Origin: CAYXZR01 sp964470025
Lineage (GTDB): Bacteria; Patescibacteriota; Patescibacteriia; Buchananbacterales; UBA6539
Length of the DNA: 9,618 nt
Assembly: GCA_964470025.1 (NCBI GenBank)
Contig: CAYXZR010000031.1
Span: forward strand, 1 to 9,618
Direction: 5' to 3'
In this document: positions 1 through 6,861 of the stretch, piece by piece
Layout: each line of letters starts with the position of its first letter
How positions within the stretch are numbered: position 1 is the first letter of the stretch
Translations under genes and position numbers: made by a program
Notes under the pieces: model-generated
Told to the model about the DNA's origin: nothing
What the model saw: only the letters and a program-made list of their open reading frames with translations
Database searches by the model: none

Positions 1-924
1 CGAGGTCTTAATATTAGAAAGTAAAAGAAAAATTTGATCAAACTTATTAGTATATACCCTCACCAACTGCTCAAGAGCTCGAATCTGTCTCTGATGAAGA
101 ACATATGTCGTCAAACCCTTGGAGAGCAAATATACATCGCGCAAAAGAAGCTCCCATCGATCAAGATATTGTAAAATAGTATTCCTATCAGTCATTGGCA
201 ATACCTTAGCAACAGAACCTACTCGCTGATAAAAAGGTTGTTGATGTAGCTCAATAAAAAGCTTTACCGCCTCTTCAATAAAAGACTGTTGCTCTAAATC
301 ATTAAGTAATCGAATTGCCATTCCAGGTCGACCCATGCAAAGAGCTGCAGCCCAGCGAGATTGAGGCTGATCATAACCAAGAGAAACTAAAAAATGATAA
401 ATCTCATCATCACTTATTGTATTACACCGAACTATTTGACACCTCGATCGCAGTGTTGGCAACACCACATCTTCATGAGTTGCATGCAAAATAATTGTAG
501 TATCTTTACGAGGCTCTTCCAAAGTTTTAAGTAGTGCATTTGACGCTGATGTAGACAAGAGCTCTGCATTGTAAATCACGCCACATTGATATCGTGCATC
601 AAAAGATGCTAGCCCGAGACGCTGCTGAAGATTTCGCACATCTTCAATACTGATACTCGACAAGCCACCTTCTACAGGATCAACTTTCACGATATTTGGA
701 TGAATATTCTTTTTAAATGCTGAGCAACCAGGGCATGTCTGACACGCATCTGAGGTGCTACATACAATTTTTTGTAAAAAATCATCGACAACTAACCGCT
801 TACCAACTCCTTTCTGACCAACTATCAGATATGCGTGAGCAAGACTATTTTCTGTAACTGCCTTTGACAAGTAATCCAACACTGAATTATGGCCAATAAC
901 AAGCTTTTTAATCGTTGTAGACAT
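1..924 (-). CDS. holB: DNA polymerase III delta' subunit (HolB), C-terminus cut by window edge
   Basis: Clamp-loader subunit that helps load the beta sliding clamp at primed DNA. My translation from the ATG at 924 gives 308 open codons running off the left edge. Visible landmarks are a Walker A-like loop GQKGVGKR (residues 36-43), a zinc-binding set of cysteines C55, C61, C64 and C67, the family block SNALLKTLEEP (128-138) and the LRSRC sensor motif (158-162). The Walker A lacks the usual Ser/Thr after Lys (R43), and the Walker B acid is replaced by Asn (N119 in VIYNAE). This fits delta', which does not hydrolyse ATP, and argues against gamma/tau (DnaX). The helical collar domain follows from about residue 210. 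No SD precedes the ATG. The gene has its own promoter in the 69 bp gap behind the glycosidase gene. The usual family length is about 300-340 residues, so little should be missing. Confidence 0.93.
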   Translation of the reverse strand, partial: MSTTIKKLVIGHNSVLDYLSKAVTENSLAHAYLIVGQKGVGKRLVVDDFLQKIVCSTSDACQTCPGCSAFKKNIHPNIVKVDPVEGGLSSISIEDVRNLQQRLGLASFDARYQCGVIYNAELLSTSASNALLKTLEEPRKDTTIILHATHEDVVLPTLRSRCQIVRCNTISDDEIYHFLVSLGYDQPQSRWAAALCMGRPGMAIRLLNDLEQQSFIEEAVKLFIELHQQPFYQRVGSVAKVLPMTDRNTILQYLDRWELLLRDVYLLSKGLTTYVLHQRQIRALEQLVRVYTNKFDQIFLLLSNIKTS

Positions 925-962
925 AATTACATTGTATCACACGAACACTATATTGCAATAAA

Positions 963-991
963 ATTATACCATAAAAATGATATTTTTTGAA
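963..991 (-). promoter_or_regulatory. Predicted sigma70 promoter for holB (extended -10)
   Basis: On the minus strand the gap upstream of holB reads TTCAAA (991-986), 17 bp, then TATAAT (968-963), a perfect -10 preceded by TGG, which makes an extended -10 (TGnTATAAT). Transcription would start near 956, leaving a leader of about 30 nt before the ATG at 924. A second weaker -10-like TACAAT lies at 936-931, too close to the start codon unless the message is leaderless. Confidence 0.65.
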
Positions 992-993
992 TA

Positions 994-1013
994 TTACCAC
1001 AGATTTTTGGCAA
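994..1013 (-). other. Short hairpin spanning the stop codon of the glycosidase gene
   Basis: In the minus-strand transcript TTGCCA (1013-1008) pairs with TGGTAA (999-994), including one G-U pair, around an 8-nt loop. The TAA stop forms the end of the 3' arm. No T-run follows, so it is not a standard intrinsic terminator. The stem is short and may be chance. Confidence 0.3.
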
Positions 1014-1983
1014 TTTCCCAATAAATAGTATTGCCCATTAATTTTTCCCAATACCAATATTCAACTCCCCACAGGTATCCAGCACTAAAACCTGTCTGCT
1101 CTGTATAGTATAAAATATCTTTAAAACGATCAGGTGTAAAAGTTTTTTCACGCTCAATCTGACTCATAGCCTTCATGCTTTTATTAAACGTCCAAGGCTC
1201 AGCCTGAACCTCCATGCTAATAACGGTATCTAAAGCTGGGTTAAGCTTCATAGCCAGATCAGCTCGAAAACGATAAAAGGCTGGCGCCAAAAATCCATAC
1301 TCAAAAAAACCCAACGATTCATTCCAGACAATACGATATAACGTAGTGCCAAGTATATCCCCCCTAGGTGCACTATGTCTCCATAAACTCAACTCACCGC
1401 TATCTGTAATGATTATATCCCTTGTTGCATCTAAAGACCTAACTAATTCAATCTCCGTATCAAGAAAATCATGATCAGCTGGCGGACAGATACCAAACGT
1501 TCCCAAAAAATACTCATTCTCAACCTGCCAATATGAAATCACTGACATATTTTTATATCGAGTTACTACTTCTTCGATCATTTCTAGTTGCTCTTGTTGA
1601 ATACCAGACTCCGAGTAATTATCAAGCCATCGAGGTGTATGACACTCAGGCCATCGAGGTAATCTTCTACCAATTGCCAGCACAACATCAACACCACGAT
1701 TATCAGCCTCACTAAGCATCCAATCTAAATCAGAAAAATCATACACGCCGTTCCGAGGTTCAATCTCATCCCAGTAAGCAGCCAAACGAATATGTGACGC
1801 TTGTAAATCATCAAGCACTGCAATATATGCTTCTTGCCAGTCGAGTCCCAATTCTACTGCGTATTTTTGTGAAAAGGTAACGCCCCAAATAATATCCTTA
1901 TCTTCACCAAAATTAAACGTGTGAGATACAAATATAAATGCTACTAAAAAAGCAAAAAAAAGTAATAAAAAAGTACGCTTCAT
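994..1983 (-). CDS. Membrane-anchored clan-A-like glycoside hydrolase (cellulase-type TIM barrel)
   Basis: Predicted secreted or anchored glycosidase; substrate unknown. Residues 4-20 form a hydrophobic stretch after MKR with no clear signal peptidase site, so a signal anchor with the enzyme outside the membrane is likely. The remaining 300 residues look like a (beta/alpha)8 barrel of the GH5/GH42-like clan A type: RLAAYWDEIEP (66-76, strand 2 region), DVVLAIGRRLPRWPE (99-113), YWQVENEY (151-158) with Asn156-Glu157 as the expected acid/base pair, and MEVQAEPW (257-264) where Glu262 (or Glu258) would be the nucleophile. GYLWGVEYWYW (302-312) resembles strand 8 with its aromatic. The exact GH family cannot be fixed by eye. 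The ATG at 1983 lies one base after the TGA of the EamA gene, so the two are probably translationally coupled. No SD is visible. It is the last gene of its unit. Confidence 0.75.
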   Translation of the reverse strand: MKRTFLLLFFAFLVAFIFVSHTFNFGEDKDIIWGVTFSQKYAVELGLDWQEAYIAVLDDLQASHIRLAAYWDEIEPRNGVYDFSDLDWMLSEADNRGVDVVLAIGRRLPRWPECHTPRWLDNYSESGIQQEQLEMIEEVVTRYKNMSVISYWQVENEYFLGTFGICPPADHDFLDTEIELVRSLDATRDIIITDSGELSLWRHSAPRGDILGTTLYRIVWNESLGFFEYGFLAPAFYRFRADLAMKLNPALDTVISMEVQAEPWTFNKSMKAMSQIEREKTFTPDRFKDILYYTEQTGFSAGYLWGVEYWYWEKLMGNTIYWEIAKNLW

Positions 1984-1984
1984 A

Positions 1985-2917
1985 TCACAAAACTAACATA
2001 CCTAGTCCAATACTTATCAAAATAACCGCAATAACCTTTTGTAGCAATGCAGAAAAAGTTAACTTCTCAGTAAGAATTGATGGGAACTTTTTAGAGAGCA
2101 GTATAACCATTAGTAATAGATACGCATACTGCAATCCCTGAGCAGCCAAAACTATTGATGCACTAGCAATAGAAATTGCATAATTCATCAATAAAAAGCC
2201 TACACCGGTTGAAATTTGACCAAATAGTAGCACAAGCTGAGTGGATCTCTTTTTAATACCCGATGGGCTGTTAAGCATCTGACTAACAGCTTTTCTATTA
2301 ACAGCAAACAAAAGAAAAACTAAACAAGCAATAAATGCTGAAATTCTTATCCAAATAAAACCAGAGACAAAGCCCTGTCCATCATACGTAAACTTTGCAG
2401 CTGTGTATGAGATCGCAAAAATAAGCCCTGCAAATGTCGCCGATCCAAACCCCTTACTAAATAGTGAGGAAAAATTATGTTTATTTAAATTAATACTAAC
2501 CAATAATCCACCTAAAAGAAGAACAAAAAAGGCACTAATTCTTTGAAGCTCAAGACGTTCTCCCAAGAAAAAATATGAAAGTAAAAAAGTTCCTATAGCT
2601 GTTAGCGCTCCAACAAATGGAAAAACTCGAGATGCATCATTTTTTAATAATGCTTTATACAAAAAATATACCGCCAAAGTATAACTTGCACCTGATAAAA
2701 TATTAATACCTAAAGCAAAACTCTCTGGAACAAAAAATGCGTGCTCTGGTAAAAAATACCCAACTGGAATAAATAATATTGCGGTCAATCCAATAGTAGA
2801 AATAAGCACAGCATATGCCGCCGGATGTGTTACAGCTTTAGTTAATAAAAACTTATCAAACAAAGCTGACAGTGAAATAAGAAAGTAAGCGACAAGTAAA
2901 AGTATAAGTAGGGACAT
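1985..2917 (-). CDS. EamA/DMT-superfamily transporter
   Basis: Inner-membrane permease of the drug/metabolite transporter superfamily; substrate not predictable. The 310 residues are almost entirely hydrophobic, with about ten membrane segments arranged as two EamA repeats (roughly 1-145 and 155-310). The first repeat ends with the characteristic block of short side chains and a Gly-Glu-Arg turn: RVFPFVGALTAIGTFLLSYF (97-116), then LGERLE (118-123), then a hydrophobic helix ending SIN. The second repeat carries the counterpart SIVLAAQGLQYAYLLL (254-269) but lacks a clear GE turn (TEKLTF, 283-288). The ATG at 2917 is 5 bp after the RNase stop, and its TGA overlaps the translational start region of the glycosidase. 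No SD precedes it. Co-transcription with an extracytoplasmic glycosidase would allow import or export of a related metabolite, but that is speculation. Confidence 0.9.
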   Translation of the reverse strand: MSLLILLLVAYFLISLSALFDKFLLTKAVTHPAAYAVLISTIGLTAILFIPVGYFLPEHAFFVPESFALGINILSGASYTLAVYFLYKALLKNDASRVFPFVGALTAIGTFLLSYFFLGERLELQRISAFFVLLLGGLLVSINLNKHNFSSLFSKGFGSATFAGLIFAISYTAAKFTYDGQGFVSGFIWIRISAFIACLVFLLFAVNRKAVSQMLNSPSGIKKRSTQLVLLFGQISTGVGFLLMNYAISIASASIVLAAQGLQYAYLLLMVILLSKKFPSILTEKLTFSALLQKVIAVILISIGLGMLVL

Positions 2918-2922
2918 ACTAT

Positions 2923-4287
2923 CTATAATTCATGAACGGTAGAATATTCAGCAAGTTCAGTAGCAATTCCTAACTCAGAAGAAATACCTTCAGCAAGTGC
3001 CGCACTGGAAGATTTTTCTCCATGTACAATAAAAACTTTTTTTGGTGCAGGCTTAGTAACCGATGAAATCCAATGCATTAGCTTTGGATGATCTGCATGA
3101 GATGAGTAGCCGCCAATGGCAGAAACAGTACCCTTAACCTTAATCACTTCATCATAAAGAGTCACTTCTCGCGCACCATCTAATAACTGACGACCTACTC
3201 CCCCTTCTGGCTGATATGAAATAATCAAAAGATGACTATTTTCACGAGTCAAATGATGTTTAATGTGATATGGCATTCGTCCACCTGATATCATCCCACT
3301 TCCTGCCAGCACTACGAGTGGTGGATCAACTCTATTTATCCCCTTTGATTGCTCACGTGTTTTTGTGTATTGCAAACCAGGAAAATTAAACAAATCATCA
3401 CCTCGTTTAATTAACTCCTGAGATTCCTTATCATAAAATTCAACATATTTCTTATAGACACTAGTTGCTTTAATTGCCAATGGGCTGTCTACAAAAATAG
3501 GCACAACTGGAACTTTCTTGGTCTCAACTAAATGATTCAATTCATACAACACCTCTTGTGTTCGCTCAAGAGCAAATGCAGGAATCAACAACGCGCCCCC
3601 TCGTGCAACAGATTCTTCTATAGCAGCTTCAAGCATTTCAAGTCTTTGAGAAGCAGGCTCATGCTCTCTTCCACCATAAGTAGACTCAACTACTACGTAA
3701 TCAGCACCTGCCAGTAACTCTGTGTCTTTAACAATCGGAGCAGGTGGATTGCCCAAGTCACCAGAAAAAGCAATCGTCTTTTTCTCACCAGCATCCTCAC
3801 ACTCAATAAGCACAAATGCTGAACCTAGAATGTGTCCAGCATCATAAAAAATAAAACTAATTTCTGAGGTAACAGCTTTTTTTTCATGATAATCAACTGT
3901 CTCAAAACAATTTAATAAGCCCTGTACATGCTCAACTGTATACGGTGGTTCACGATCCTTCTCACGAGCTTCTTCCTCAATAACACGTGCTGAGTCTTGA
4001 AGCATCACTGATGCAAAATCAAACGTGGGCTCAGTTGCATACACCCTACCCCGAAATCCTTCTTTATAGAGCTTAGGCAGGCGACCACAATGATCTATGT
4101 GAGCGTGAGTTAGTATAACAAAATCAATCTCAGCAGGATTAAAATCAAATGGCTCTGTATTTTTATGTTCACAAAAATCACTGCCTTGAAATAAACCACA
4201 ATCAACTAAAAAAGAGGTCGAACCTACTTCAAGTAAGTGACATGATCCCGTTACTTCTTGTGCCGCACCATGAAATGAAAGTTTCAT
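2923..4287 (-). CDS. Beta-CASP metallo-beta-lactamase-fold ribonuclease (CPSF73/TTHA0252-like)
   Basis: Predicted cytoplasmic, two-zinc RNA-cleaving enzyme. The MBL motifs are intact: THAHIDHCGRLP (60-71, ligands H61, H63, D65, H66), DAGHILGSA (149-157, H152) and FSGDLG (174-179, D177). The inserted beta-CASP domain begins near 200 with motif A ESTYG (201-205, E201). It is followed by PAFALERTQEVLYEL (236-250), a Gly-rich RNA-binding segment AGSGMISGGR (328-337), motif B SSHADH (395-400, H398) and motif C VHGE (421-424, H422). At 454 residues it matches stand-alone bacterial members of the YSH1 type and is shorter than RNase J, lacking the RNase J C-terminal domain. All expected metal ligands are present, so an active nuclease is likely; natural RNA targets are unknown. 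It has its own promoter in the 59 bp gap upstream and heads a unit with EamA and the glycosidase. No SD is visible. Confidence 0.93.
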   Translation of the reverse strand: MKLSFHGAAQEVTGSCHLLEVGSTSFLVDCGLFQGSDFCEHKNTEPFDFNPAEIDFVILTHAHIDHCGRLPKLYKEGFRGRVYATEPTFDFASVMLQDSARVIEEEAREKDREPPYTVEHVQGLLNCFETVDYHEKKAVTSEISFIFYDAGHILGSAFVLIECEDAGEKKTIAFSGDLGNPPAPIVKDTELLAGADYVVVESTYGGREHEPASQRLEMLEAAIEESVARGGALLIPAFALERTQEVLYELNHLVETKKVPVVPIFVDSPLAIKATSVYKKYVEFYDKESQELIKRGDDLFNFPGLQYTKTREQSKGINRVDPPLVVLAGSGMISGGRMPYHIKHHLTRENSHLLIISYQPEGGVGRQLLDGAREVTLYDEVIKVKGTVSAIGGYSSHADHPKLMHWISSVTKPAPKKVFIVHGEKSSSAALAEGISSELGIATELAEYSTVHEL

Positions 4288-4313
4288 ACTCTGAAGTTAC
4301 ATTATTTTCAGTA

Positions 4314-4342
4314 AGTATAACAAAAACCAAGCTTCCCCACAA
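4314..4342 (-). promoter_or_regulatory. Predicted extended -10 promoter for the RNase-EamA-glycosidase unit
   Basis: On the minus strand TATACT (4319-4314) is preceded by TGT, giving an extended -10. The -35 is poor (TTGTGG, 4342-4337, 17 bp spacer), as is usual when the extended -10 carries recognition. The start would be near 4307, about 20 nt before the ATG at 4287. The 11-mer TTTGTTATACT here also occurs in the promoter at 6852-6862. Confidence 0.55.
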
Positions 4343-4358
4343 AAAGTTATGAGATAAC
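4341..4358 (-). terminator. Weak intrinsic terminator candidate after the CNNM gene
   Basis: In the transcript GTTAT (4358-4354), loop CTC, then ATAAC (4350-4346) is followed directly by TTTTT (4345-4341), with a run of A about two bases upstream of the stem that could extend pairing. The TAA stop lies inside the 3' arm. The stem has only one GC pair, so termination would be partial at best. The T-run overlaps the -35 area of the next promoter. Confidence 0.35.
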
Positions 4359-5345
4359 ACTTTTTTTCACATTGTCAGACTCGTCGTATAATTCGCCAAG
4401 CAATTCTTCAAGTAAATCTTCAAGAGTGATCATTCCAATCACCTTTTGGCCATCTTTTACGATCATGTTATGTGTTTTAACCTGTTGCATCTGTCGAAAA
4501 GCAGTGATCAACACTTCAGTGCCCTGAATAAAATATGCACGACCATATATTTCGTCTACTGGATTTGCCCTACCATCAGACTGAATTGCCTTAAAAATAT
4601 CTTTAATATGCACCATGCCAACAATGTTATTTCTGTTTCCCTCATAGACAGGAAAGCGAGAATACCCAGAATGAGCAGCAAAATAAGATACTTGGCTAAC
4701 AATCGCTTCAACATCAAGCATGATCACTTTATCAATCGGCGTCATAATATGCTCAACATGACGATCATTAAACTCAAATAAACGTTCAATAAAATCCTGC
4801 TCATGTGCCTTAACATGCCCCTGCTCCTTACCAAGGGTAACAAGCGCCTCTACCTCATCTTTAATCTGTGGGTGGTGTGTATGCGTTTTAAAATATCGTA
4901 AACTTTTCTCACTCAAATATGCCAGCACAGCCACTATGGGCCACAGCAACCATTGTAAAGCGATAATGAACTTAGCAGATTTTGCTGCTATTGGCTGTGC
5001 ATACACCTGAGCAATTGATTTTGGGAAAATTTCACCAAATAATAAAACAATAATAGTCACGATTCCGGTTGCAATTCCTACTCCAGCTGATCCAAAAAGT
5101 TGTAATGAAAGATTAGTAGCAAGTGCGGCAGCTGCAATATTAACCAAATTATTACCTAGAAGTATAACAATAAGTAATCTCTGTGAGTCATTTTTAAGCC
5201 GCTCAATTAAGGTCGCATTTTTATAGCCTTTATTAACCATTGCGCGCACTGCGCCAGGGCTCAAAGAAAAAAAGGCAATCTCCATACCTGAGAAAAGCCC
5301 CGATAAAACAATAAAGAAAATAAAAATAGCTATATCTATACCCAT
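4347..5345 (-). CDS. CNNM/HlyC-CorC family membrane protein, DUF21 plus CBS pair, no CorC domain
   Basis: Predicted inner-membrane divalent cation (Mg2+ or Co2+) transporter or exporter, historically called hemolysin-related. The N-terminal CNNM/DUF21 domain (about 1-150) has four hydrophobic segments (near 4-26, 55-78, 86-104 and 124-146) and the family signatures SGMEIAFFSLS (19-29), LLGNNLVNI (62-70) and GEIFPKSIA (104-112). A cytosolic linker leads to two CBS modules: HIMTPIDKVIMLD (199-211) with SGYSRFPVY (226-234) and GMVHIKDIF (243-251), then a second ending ITLEDLLEELLGE (306-318). Those CBS sites usually bind adenine nucleotides. Most bacterial members are about 420-450 residues and end in a CorC_HlyC domain; this one stops at 332, just after the second CBS. 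The stop is followed by a hairpin and a promoter, not by a remnant, so the short form looks natural. It lies 6 bp after msrB. No SD is visible. Confidence 0.93.
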   Translation of the reverse strand: MGIDIAIFIFFIVLSGLFSGMEIAFFSLSPGAVRAMVNKGYKNATLIERLKNDSQRLLIVILLGNNLVNIAAAALATNLSLQLFGSAGVGIATGIVTIIVLLFGEIFPKSIAQVYAQPIAAKSAKFIIALQWLLWPIVAVLAYLSEKSLRYFKTHTHHPQIKDEVEALVTLGKEQGHVKAHEQDFIERLFEFNDRHVEHIMTPIDKVIMLDVEAIVSQVSYFAAHSGYSRFPVYEGNRNNIVGMVHIKDIFKAIQSDGRANPVDEIYGRAYFIQGTEVLITAFRQMQQVKTHNMIVKDGQKVIGMITLEDLLEELLGELYDESDNVKKSVIS

Positions 5346-5351
5346 ATAAAC

Positions 5352-5753
5352 TTAGTTGTTCTGATTATCATTAAAATCTATAGCACAAGAATTTACACAA
5401 AAATGCTTACCAGTATGCTTACTATCAGCTGCATCAAAAACATGGCCTAAATGCGCGTCACAGTTGGCACAAACGATTTCTGTTCTATGCATTCCTAGGC
5501 TATCGTCATCTCTGTATTCTACCGCTCCAGGCAATGCCTGATCAAAACTTGGCCAACCAGCAAGACCCGGCTCTGTAGACTCAAACTTCGTATCTGAAGA
5601 AAAAAGCTGGCTACCACAAACGATGCAGGAGTACATACCTTTTTCATAAAAATCATGATACCTACCAGAAAAAGCTGGCTCAGTTCCCTTTTCCTGAGTC
5701 ACGTGGTACTGCTCGTCAGAAAGTGTATTTTTTAAATCTTTATCCTTACTCAT
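5352..5753 (-). CDS. msrB: Peptide-methionine (R)-S-oxide reductase MsrB
   Basis: Reduces methionine-R-sulfoxide in oxidised proteins, using thioredoxin-type reductant, probably in the cytoplasm because no signal peptide is seen. The 133 residues match a single-domain MsrB: structural zinc cysteines C43-x2-C46 and C95-x2-C98, the GWPSF block (66-70), HLGHVF (101-106), and FCVNS (118-122) with C119 as the catalytic Cys. Two points differ from the common form. The loop before GWPSF is longer (STEPGLA, 59-65). A further Cys, C123, follows the active site where Ala or Ser is usual; it could act in thiol chemistry, but I cannot tell. It sits between the TIM-barrel gene (5 bp gap) and the CNNM gene (6 bp gap), so they are likely co-transcribed. 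No SD precedes the ATG. Confidence 0.95.
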   Translation of the reverse strand: MSKDKDLKNTLSDEQYHVTQEKGTEPAFSGRYHDFYEKGMYSCIVCGSQLFSSDTKFESTEPGLAGWPSFDQALPGAVEYRDDDSLGMHRTEIVCANCDAHLGHVFDAADSKHTGKHFCVNSCAIDFNDNQNN

Positions 5754-5758
5754 TAGAA

Positions 5759-6451
5759 TTAGATTTTGTTCTTTATGTACAAAAATTCTTTTTCAACTTC
5801 CTTAATTGAACTAACAACGCTCTCAATAATAATTGGATATTCACGTGGTGTTGCTGCAATAATTTCATCTTGTCTAGTCGCAAAAAGTGGTTCATGTAAT
5901 TCAGAAAAGCCGCTTAAGTGTACGTGAACTATCCGATCCTTAAACTCTTCATAAAATCGTCGAGCGCTTTCCAAGCTACTATCATTAGTATAGCAGTGAT
6001 TAATATCAAGCACCATGTTGAACTTAGGATATCGCTGAAATAAGTCATATAAGTCATCATACTCCTTAAAAACATCTTTTCTCCAATCAGAGTTCTCAAT
6101 AGCTATCGGCAAGTCAAGATTTACAATAGCCTCCCAGTCATCAATAACATCTGGATGCAAAACAAGCGTGTTAAACTCAAAACGATCATGGCAACGATAT
6201 AATAAATCAACTAAATCATCCATCTCTCCTTCGTCGTAGTAAGACATTTCTGCGGGTAAATGTAATGACGTGTATGAAAAAGCAGATAAGCTATCCTGTG
6301 GTAATTGTAAGATCTGATCAATACGTTCATAGTTTCGCGCTGGCAACTCAATAGCCGAGCATCCTAAATTTAAAAAAAGATCCAATGCCCCTAACGATAT
6401 TGGTTTACATGACGTTTTATGCAAAATACCGCTAGAAAAACCTAATTCCAT
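5759..6451 (-). CDS. Xylose isomerase-like / AP endonuclease family 2 TIM-barrel protein
   Basis: Predicted metal-dependent TIM-barrel enzyme of the sugar isomerase/epimerase and endonuclease IV superfamily; the reaction is not known. At 230 residues it is shorter than typical members (250-300). Candidate metal and catalytic side chains occur at the ends of successive strands: H64 in SLHLP, H99 in LVLHPD, E119 in AIENSD, D149 and H152 in LDINH, H178 in HVHLS, H186 in LHEP and E210 in IIIES. The regular strand-ligand spacing supports the fold even though overall similarity to a named enzyme is not evident. It is the one gene here with a possible SD: AGGA about nine bases before the ATG. It starts 6 bp after the coiled-coil gene and precedes msrB by 5 bp. 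A DNA-repair role (endonuclease IV-like) or a sugar-isomerase role are both open; the few DNA-binding basic loops make the latter slightly more likely. Confidence 0.8.
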   Translation of the reverse strand: MELGFSSGILHKTSCKPISLGALDLFLNLGCSAIELPARNYERIDQILQLPQDSLSAFSYTSLHLPAEMSYYDEGEMDDLVDLLYRCHDRFEFNTLVLHPDVIDDWEAIVNLDLPIAIENSDWRKDVFKEYDDLYDLFQRYPKFNMVLDINHCYTNDSSLESARRFYEEFKDRIVHVHLSGFSELHEPLFATRQDEIIAATPREYPIIIESVVSSIKEVEKEFLYIKNKI

Positions 6452-6457
6452 ATACTA

Positions 6458-6811
6458 CTATCCTACTTTTTTAAATCGCACAGAAAAAACTGGTTCATAA
6501 ATATTTTCCTTTTCATCAGTAACCTCAACTAACTCACCATCCATTACATGGTTTATAGCAAGGTCACTTAGCAACTGTTGATCTGACTGCAAATCATCTT
6601 TCAATTGATCGAGTCGATCAAAATCTTTACCAAACTCTGCTTGCGTTGCCAGCTCAAATGATTTTTTCTTATCTTTAAGTAACTTCAACTCCTCTACCAT
6701 CTCTTGGTATTGCTGGTTATTATTGAGGGCATCTTTATATGCTGCCTTGATCTCTTTCTGTTCTGATTTATTGGCCTGCATTCGCGCAAAGACCTCTTGA
6801 AGTTGAGCCAT
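6458..6811 (-). CDS. Hypothetical coiled-coil protein
   Basis: I do not recognise this 117-residue protein. Residues 1-85 are strongly helical and highly charged, rich in Lys, Glu, Gln and Asp with a heptad-like spacing of Leu/Ile/Met/Phe, as in a two-helix coiled-coil hairpin whose turn may lie near 55-63. The last 25 residues are different: DGELVEVTD (91-99) and YEPVFSVRFKKVG (105-117) look like two beta strands. No Cys, signal peptide or membrane segment is present, so it should be cytoplasmic. The arrangement of a helical hairpin plus a small beta tail is seen in many small binding proteins, so no function follows. It is the first gene of the unit that includes the TIM-barrel protein, MsrB and CNNM, with a promoter directly upstream and a T-rich leader without SD. 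Codon bias and tight packing support a real gene. Confidence 0.85.
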   Translation of the reverse strand: MAQLQEVFARMQANKSEQKEIKAAYKDALNNNQQYQEMVEELKLLKDKKKSFELATQAEFGKDFDRLDQLKDDLQSDQQLLSDLAINHVMDGELVEVTDEKENIYEPVFSVRFKKVG

Positions 6812-6833
6812 AGAAAAATAAAAATAGTTACGA

Positions 6834-6861
6834 ATTATAATAGCTCAAAGCAGTATAACAA
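6834..6861 (-). promoter_or_regulatory. Second promoter candidate (P2) for the coiled-coil unit
   Basis: TTGTTA (6861-6856), 16 bp, then a perfect TATAAT (6839-6834) on the minus strand. The start would be near 6827, about 15 nt upstream of the ATG at 6811, within a T-rich leader. It overlaps P1, whose -10 lies inside the P2 -35 and spacer, so the two could not be used by RNA polymerase at once. Confidence 0.5.

Noticed and set aside
971..988. AT-only inverted repeat AAAAAT/ATTTTT in the holB promoter spacer as terminator or operator
   Set aside because: It has no GC pairs, a three-base loop and no T-run in the right place; runs of A and T are expected in this promoter spacer.
4446..4781. 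Open plus-strand frame of 111 codons antisense to the CNNM gene
   Set aside because: It lies wholly inside a well-conserved minus-strand gene, has no SD or promoter, and its translation is Ile/Asn/His-rich without domain features, as expected of an antisense shadow. Other plus-strand frames (1533-1715, 8178-8456, 8981-9301) were rejected for the same reason.
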